In this document: piece by piece, positions 57,751 to 64,000 of the stretch
Numbering within the stretch: position 1 is the first letter of the stretch
How the letters are laid out: the number at the start of each line of letters is the position of its first letter
Source of the DNA: Actinoallomurus bryophytorum
GTDB taxonomy: Bacteria; Actinomycetota; Actinomycetes; Streptosporangiales; Streptosporangiaceae
Assembly (NCBI RefSeq): GCF_006716425.1
Contig: NZ_VFOZ01000002.1
Location: 434,001-498,000, forward strand
DNA: 64,000 nt
Reading direction: 5' to 3'
Program-made: the position numbers and the translations under genes
Notes under the pieces: generated by a model
What the model saw: only the letters and a program-made list of their open reading frames with translations
Database searches by the model: none
What the model was told of the DNA's origin: nothing

Positions 57751-60027
57751 ATGAGCCATCAGGCTGAACCCTCGAAGATCCGCAGGTCATCCGGCCGCAG
57801 ACACCGGCACGCCGGTACGAAGCCCACCTCGATGTTGATCGGAGGTGTCGCTCTGCATGTCGTGGCAGGCCTGTCGGCGGCCACGCCCGCCTCGGCCGAC
57901 CCGCTCGGCACCCCTGCGGGTAAGCAGGCCGCCACCCGTTTCGCCGACCAGGGAGCCTCCCTGGTGCTCACCCAACCGGCGTCCAACGGCGCCCCCGGTT
58001 ACCGCGTCGTGATCGACAAGCACCCCTTCGAGGTGACCACGGTCCGCGATGGACGGACCGTGCTGGCCACGACCGGCAGCGGCCCGACGGCCGCCCCGGT
58101 GCGATTCGTCGCCGGGGGAACCTCCTACATGGCCACTCAGGTGACCTCCGCCCGGTGGCGGGGCGGAGTGCTGACCCTGCACCTGGCGACGAACGACCCT
58201 GGCGCCGGCGTGACCTACACCGTGACCCCGAAGACGGATCGTTACGCGGTCCACTGGCAGGTCGACAACGAGCCGCGGGTGGTTTCGTCGGTCGGCGGAG
58301 ACTACGCGCTCGGCTCGGCCGGTGACTGGTACGGCGAAGGCATCGTCGAGAACGATCAGGGCGCGCCGTACAGCGACCAGCCCTGGCCGCTGAGCTCCGG
58401 CCAGGTGAACGACGATGTGGTCGGGCCGTTCTCCTACTTCGTGCACAACCCGTTCTGGTTCACCCGATCCGGGGCCGGGATCTGGGTCGACACCGACAAT
58501 GTCATGAACGTCCAGATCAACCAGGGCGGCAACGGCCTCGCCAGCCTGCTGGTGACCAACAGCACCCACTCGAATGACGGCGATGTCGGTGCCCCTGCCG
58601 CGGTCGGCGAATCCCGGAAATACGACGCGACGGTGTTCGTCGAATCCACACCACGGAACGTCTACGAGGACTACATCGGGATCGCCGGGCACCCGCAGAA
58701 GAGCGACACCCTCCCGTCGGAGTACAAGACCCCGATGTGGAACAGCTGGGGCGACCTGGCCCTCGACGTGAACCAGGCCAGCTTCTTGGCGTACGCCAAG
58801 AGCCTCGTCGCGAATCGTCTCCCCGGCCACCTGGTGGAACTCGACGACGGCTGGGCGGCAGGCTACGCGGACCACGCCTTCAACCAGCCCGACAAGTTCC
58901 CCGACCCGAAGGCGATGACCGACGAGATCCACCGGCTGGGCTTCAAGTTCGGCCTGTGGGACACCTTCTACGACAACCGCGACGGGGACCGCGCATCGAG
59001 CCTGTGGCCGTACCTCGACCAACGGGGCTACCTGCTCAAGGCGGTAAGTAATCCCATCCCGGCCGGATCGAACAGCTCCTGCGCCACCCCCTGGTTCGGT
59101 GGGGACGCCAGCGACAACCCAGGACTGGTCGACCTGGCGAACCCCGCCGCCCGCGCCTGGCTGAAGGGCCAGATCGACACGCTCGCGAAGAAGTACGGGA
59201 TCGACGGCTGGAAGTTCGACACTCAGATCTACGACCCGAGGTGCCAGCCGTACGCGGGCACGAGCAAGCAGGGCTACCTGAAGGCCGGGCTGGACTTCGT
59301 CGACCAGTACGACCTCACCGGCCAGGGCATGATCACCAGCGCCTGGACCGGCACACAGCGCTACGGCTTCGCCACCGACGCGATCGACAAGACCTCCGAC
59401 TGGGACGGCCTGCAGGCCGCCGCCCACCAGGCGCTCGCCATCTCCACGATCGGCTACCCGTTCACCGAGATGGACATGATCGGCGGCTCGGACGGGTCCG
59501 ACCCGCCCACGTCTCCCACCAAACCGGTGCTCGTACGCTGGGCACAGGCAGAGGCGCTGACCCCGCTGATGATGGGATCGGTCAACCCCACCCGGTACGA
59601 CCAGCAGACGATCGACCTCTACCGTGACGCGATCCAGCTCCATGAGCGGCTGTGGCCGTACCTGATGCGCCAGGTCGGCCGCGCCGTCGCCAACGGTGAG
59701 CCGATCATGAAGCCGATCTTCTTCAACTACCCCGGCGACCAGCGCTCCTACGCGGTCAACGACGAGTGGCTGTTCGGCGACTCACTGCTCTCAGCACCGG
59801 TGCTCACCGACGCGACCAGCCGGAACATCCACGTCCCCGACGGGAACTGGTACGACGTCGGACACAAGTGCGTCGTGAACGGGCAGGCCGACCTGTCCGG
59901 CTACCCCGTCACCCTCGCCGACGTGCCGATGTTCATCAAGCTCGGCACCGGCGAGACCTCGATGCTTCTCAACGCTCTCACGCACAGCAAGCACGTCAAG
60001 GCGGACACCCCGCGGTGCGCGGCGTGA
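57751..60027 (+). CDS. Secreted GH31 alpha-glycosidase
   Basis: A 758-residue enzyme. ATG 57751 follows GAGAGGAG; the basic N-terminus (about 1-30) and hydrophobic stretch ending ATPASA give an export signal with an unusually long n-region. The GH31 barrel (about 320-670) contains LVELDDGWAAG, FKFGLWDTFYDNR, the nucleophile Asp in IDGWKFDTQIYD and an acid/base candidate in DKTSDWDG; the N-terminal beta-sandwich and C-terminal beta domains are present. GH31 members cut alpha-glucosides, alpha-xylosides or alpha-galactosides; the specificity is open. No lectin or CBM is attached, unlike most neighbours. It is followed 43 bp later by GH27. Confidence 0.88.
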   Translation: MSHQAEPSKIRRSSGRRHRHAGTKPTSMLIGGVALHVVAGLSAATPASADPLGTPAGKQAATRFADQGASLVLTQPASNGAPGYRVVIDKHPFEVTTVRDGRTVLATTGSGPTAAPVRFVAGGTSYMATQVTSARWRGGVLTLHLATNDPGAGVTYTVTPKTDRYAVHWQVDNEPRVVSSVGGDYALGSAGDWYGEGIVENDQGAPYSDQPWPLSSGQVNDDVVGPFSYFVHNPFWFTRSGAGIWVDTDNVMNVQINQGGNGLASLLVTNSTHSNDGDVGAPAAVGESRKYDATVFVESTPRNVYEDYIGIAGHPQKSDTLPSEYKTPMWNSWGDLALDVNQASFLAYAKSLVANRLPGHLVELDDGWAAGYADHAFNQPDKFPDPKAMTDEIHRLGFKFGLWDTFYDNRDGDRASSLWPYLDQRGYLLKAVSNPIPAGSNSSCATPWFGGDASDNPGLVDLANPAARAWLKGQIDTLAKKYGIDGWKFDTQIYDPRCQPYAGTSKQGYLKAGLDFVDQYDLTGQGMITSAWTGTQRYGFATDAIDKTSDWDGLQAAAHQALAISTIGYPFTEMDMIGGSDGSDPPTSPTKPVLVRWAQAEALTPLMMGSVNPTRYDQQTIDLYRDAIQLHERLWPYLMRQVGRAVANGEPIMKPIFFNYPGDQRSYAVNDEWLFGDSLLSAPVLTDATSRNIHVPDGNWYDVGHKCVVNGQADLSGYPVTLADVPMFIKLGTGETSMLLNALTHSKHVKADTPRCAA

Positions 60028-60070
60028 CAGGCAGGCAGAAGAGCTCTTACGCGCACTCCGAAGGGAAGAC

Positions 60071-62284
60071 ATGCATCGATCACGTGTCCTGAGCGCCGCA
60101 GCCGCGGCTCTCCTCCTGGCTGTTTCCCTCGTCGTGGCCGGAATCTCCCCGGCCGGTGCGAAGCCGGGAGGCATCAACGGCGCCGGGCTGCAGCCTGCGA
60201 TGGGGTGGAGCAGCTGGAGCTTCCTCAGGATGAACCCGACCGCCGCCACGGTCGAGGCACAGGCCAAGGCGATGGTGAGCAGCGGCCTGGCCAAGGCCGG
60301 CTTTCAATACGTCAACCTTGACGACTTCTACTACACCTACCCGGCGGACAACCCGAAGACGACCGGAATGAACACTGACGGGTACGGGCGCTGGGTGACC
60401 GATCCGGCCAAGTTCCCGCCCGGCCCGGGCGGCGAGGACGGCCTCAAGGTGGTCGCGGACTACGTGCACGGCCTGGGGCTGAAGTTCGGCGTTTATCTGA
60501 CCCCGGGGATCCCGAAGCAGGCAGTGGTAAACAATGACCCGATCAAGGGCACTCCCTACCACGCCGACGACATCGTGCAAGGCCCGCCGTACTTCACCGA
60601 GTACAACTACAACCAGGGGGTGATGTACCGCATCGACTTCACGAAGCCGGGGGCGCAGGAGTACTACGACTCCATCGCGGACAGATTCGCCTCGTGGGGC
60701 GCCGACTACCTGAAGTTCGACGGTATCCGGGACGACAACGCACCTGATGTCATCGCCATGTCCAAGGCATTGGAGCAGACGGGCCGCCCCATCGCCTTCG
60801 ATACGACACAGGGCTCGCAGGACATGGGAATCGTCCCGACCGTGACCAAGTGGGCGACGCAGACGGTGTTCACTCCCGACATCGAGAACAACACCGTAAG
60901 CCCCGCCCTGACGAGCTGGGCGAACGTGAAGCTGCGCTTCAACTACGCGGCGGACTACGGTCCCTTCGTCGGCCGCGGCTGGCATCAGGACCTGGACTCG
61001 ATGGAGGTCGGCGGCGGGGCCGCCGTCGACGGGCTGACCCCCAGTGAACGGATGACCGTCCTGAGCCTGTGGTCGCTGGGTTCATCGGCGTGGGTCCTGG
61101 GACCGGACCTGACCAACATCGACTCCTACGATCTGAGTCTGTTGAAGAACACCGACGTCATCGCCGTCGACCAGGACAACATCGGCGCGAAGCGCATCGT
61201 GAACGGCGCGACCGAGCAGGTGTTCACGAAGACGGAGCCGGGCGGAGACGCCATCGTCGGCCTGTTCAACACCGGCTCCAAGCCGCAGGTCGTGTCCACC
61301 ACCGCGTCGGCGGTCGGACTACCCGGCAGGTCCACCGGATACCTGCTGAACAACCTGTGGACCCATGACAAGACCGAGACGGCCGGCGCGATCAGCGCCA
61401 CCGTCGCGCCGCACGGGGTCGCGCTTTACCGGATCACCCCCGTGCACGACCCGAAGGCGGCTCCGCCGGCGACGACCCTGGACCTCGCCGGCCTGTCCAC
61501 CCTGGAACCGGGTCAGCGGGTCAGTGCGACCGTCTCGTTCACCGACACCGGCGTCTCACCGGCCCAGCACCCGGACCTGACCCTGTCCGCGCCGCACGGG
61601 TGGAAGGTCAGCCGGACCTCCGGCAAGCTGCCCGGCTCGGTGAAAAGCGGGCATACCGTCAAGACGACGTTCAAGGTCGTGGCACCGCGAGCGCCGGCCA
61701 TTGACCCGCTGACCGCCAGGGCGACCTATCGCTGGCCCGGCCACGCCACGCAGAAACTGAAGCTCACGCAAGACGTACGGGTGGCGCTTCCGGTCAAGGT
61801 CAACGAGGTCCAGACGAGCACCACCGCCGCCTCCTCCGACCGGTTCATCGAGCTGTACAACGCCGGCACCGCCCCGGTCGATCTGAGCGGCTGGCCCGTC
61901 GTGTACCGCTCCTCGTCGAGCGGCTCGGAGAGCACCGTGGCCACCATCCCGGCAGGCACCACCCTTGCCGGAGGCGGCTACTACCTGCTCGCCGGCTCCG
62001 GCTACACCGGAGCGACACCGGCCCAGCAGAACTTCACGAGCAACCTGTCCGCCACCGGCGGCGGGGTCGGTCTGCGCGACACGAGCGGAGCACTGGTCGA
62101 CAGCGTCGGCTGGGGCACCGCCACCAACGCGCTGGTGGAGAACTGCGCGGCACCGGCTCCCCCGTCCACGGCCCCGCCGGGCTCGAGCATCATCCGGCAG
62201 CCGAACGGGCGGGACACCGATTCCGGCTGTGACGACTTCGCAGCCACCTCCACCGCGACGCCAGGCGCGTCGAACCACTCCTAA
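60071..62284 (+). CDS. Secreted GH27 alpha-galactosidase / beta-L-arabinopyranosidase-type with lamin-tail domain
   Basis: A 737-residue enzyme with a signal peptide (about 1-31). The GH27 barrel (about 38-360) begins PAMGWSSWSFLR, shows VNLDDFYY, the nucleophile Asp in DYLKFDGIRDD and the acid/base region GWHQDLDSMEVGG. A beta domain (to about 460), an NPCBM-associated NEW3-like domain (about 470-575) and a C-terminal lamin-tail (LTD) domain (about 583-735; VNEVQTSTTAASSDRFIELYN) follow. The barrel is closer to actinobacterial beta-L-arabinopyranosidase/alpha-galactosidase proteins than to plant enzymes, so both activities are possible. It forms a two-gene unit with GH31. Confidence 0.87.
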   Translation: MHRSRVLSAAAAALLLAVSLVVAGISPAGAKPGGINGAGLQPAMGWSSWSFLRMNPTAATVEAQAKAMVSSGLAKAGFQYVNLDDFYYTYPADNPKTTGMNTDGYGRWVTDPAKFPPGPGGEDGLKVVADYVHGLGLKFGVYLTPGIPKQAVVNNDPIKGTPYHADDIVQGPPYFTEYNYNQGVMYRIDFTKPGAQEYYDSIADRFASWGADYLKFDGIRDDNAPDVIAMSKALEQTGRPIAFDTTQGSQDMGIVPTVTKWATQTVFTPDIENNTVSPALTSWANVKLRFNYAADYGPFVGRGWHQDLDSMEVGGGAAVDGLTPSERMTVLSLWSLGSSAWVLGPDLTNIDSYDLSLLKNTDVIAVDQDNIGAKRIVNGATEQVFTKTEPGGDAIVGLFNTGSKPQVVSTTASAVGLPGRSTGYLLNNLWTHDKTETAGAISATVAPHGVALYRITPVHDPKAAPPATTLDLAGLSTLEPGQRVSATVSFTDTGVSPAQHPDLTLSAPHGWKVSRTSGKLPGSVKSGHTVKTTFKVVAPRAPAIDPLTARATYRWPGHATQKLKLTQDVRVALPVKVNEVQTSTTAASSDRFIELYNAGTAPVDLSGWPVVYRSSSSGSESTVATIPAGTTLAGGGYYLLAGSGYTGATPAQQNFTSNLSATGGGVGLRDTSGALVDSVGWGTATNALVENCAAPAPPSTAPPGSSIIRQPNGRDTDSGCDDFAATSTATPGASNHS

Positions 62285-62299
62285 CCGCAGCATCCGAGC

Positions 62300-62334
62300 G
62301 TCTGGGAGCGCAGCCGTGCGCTGCGCTCCCAGAC
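62300..62334. terminator. Hairpin terminator after the GH31-GH27 unit
   Basis: A perfect 15-bp stem (62300-62314, GTCTGGGAGCGCAGC, and 62320-62334) with a 5-base loop begins 16 bp past the GH27 stop. It also faces the convergent GH62 gene ending at 62429. The 94 bp between hairpin and GH62 hold no defined gene. Confidence 0.85.
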
Positions 62335-62428
62335 CGGCTCGACACCGTCGGTTCCTTTTACGGGAAGGGCACCCGGCTCACCTACACACTGGCGGCCACC
62401 GGCCCGCGATCACCGTGGATCACGCGGG

Positions 62429-64000
<1,572 letters not shown>

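Overview
This 64 kb window is high-GC DNA with GC-rich third codon positions, GTG and TTG starts, strong Shine-Dalgarno sites and long GC-rich hairpin terminators. This fits an actinomycete of the Streptomyces/Streptosporangiales type. A canonical CebR operator (TGGGAGCGCTCCCA) and two sugar ABC importers that lack their own ATPase support the assignment. The species cannot be named from the sequence.

Positions 1-10.9 kb are mixed accessory chromosome. They hold the tail of a LacI regulator, a Sel1-repeat protein of lower GC, a DoxX / DHFR-like / YceI operon, a two-component system whose kinase contains an internal duplication, and a secreted lipoprotein. A scarred stretch (about 8.1-10.7 kb) follows, in which four genes were cut at two deletion junctions and two carry single-base frameshifts.

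Positions 10.9-64 kb are a large plant-polysaccharide locus with about 19 secreted glycoside hydrolases and esterases. It splits into transcription units: (a) GH6 cellobiohydrolase with a CebR box, then GH5; (b) GH10 + GH54 behind an inverted-repeat operator; (c) a divergent clan GH-A arabinofuranosidase-like enzyme; (d) CE3-like SGNH esterase + CE1-like esterase + GH6; (e) SBP + two permeases + GH63-like + GH127, divergent from LacI-1; (f) a six-gene operon of only secreted enzymes (clan GH-A, GH54, GH29, GH10, GH54, GH59), divergent from LacI-2; (g) SBP + two permeases + an unrecognised 643-residue protein + lactonase-like amidohydrolase + alcohol dehydrogenase, divergent from a FadR-type GntR regulator; (h) a beta-helix enzyme; (i) a PfkB kinase; (j) GH31 + GH27; (k) GH62 and the end of another lectin-bearing protein. 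Nearly every secreted enzyme carries a CBM2 or a ricin-type beta-trefoil lectin module.

The most interesting feature is regulatory. A 12-bp palindrome, consensus CGAANCGNTTCG, sits just downstream of a sigma70-like -10 box in front of at least five transcription units: both LacI genes, their divergent operons, the esterase/GH6 operon and the beta-helix gene. The two LacI proteins have nearly the same DNA-reading helices. Together this suggests one local regulon that coordinates side-chain removal (arabinose, fucose, galactose), xylan backbone cutting, and import with intracellular processing of the oligosaccharides. Functions are inferred from protein motifs read by eye; no database search was run.
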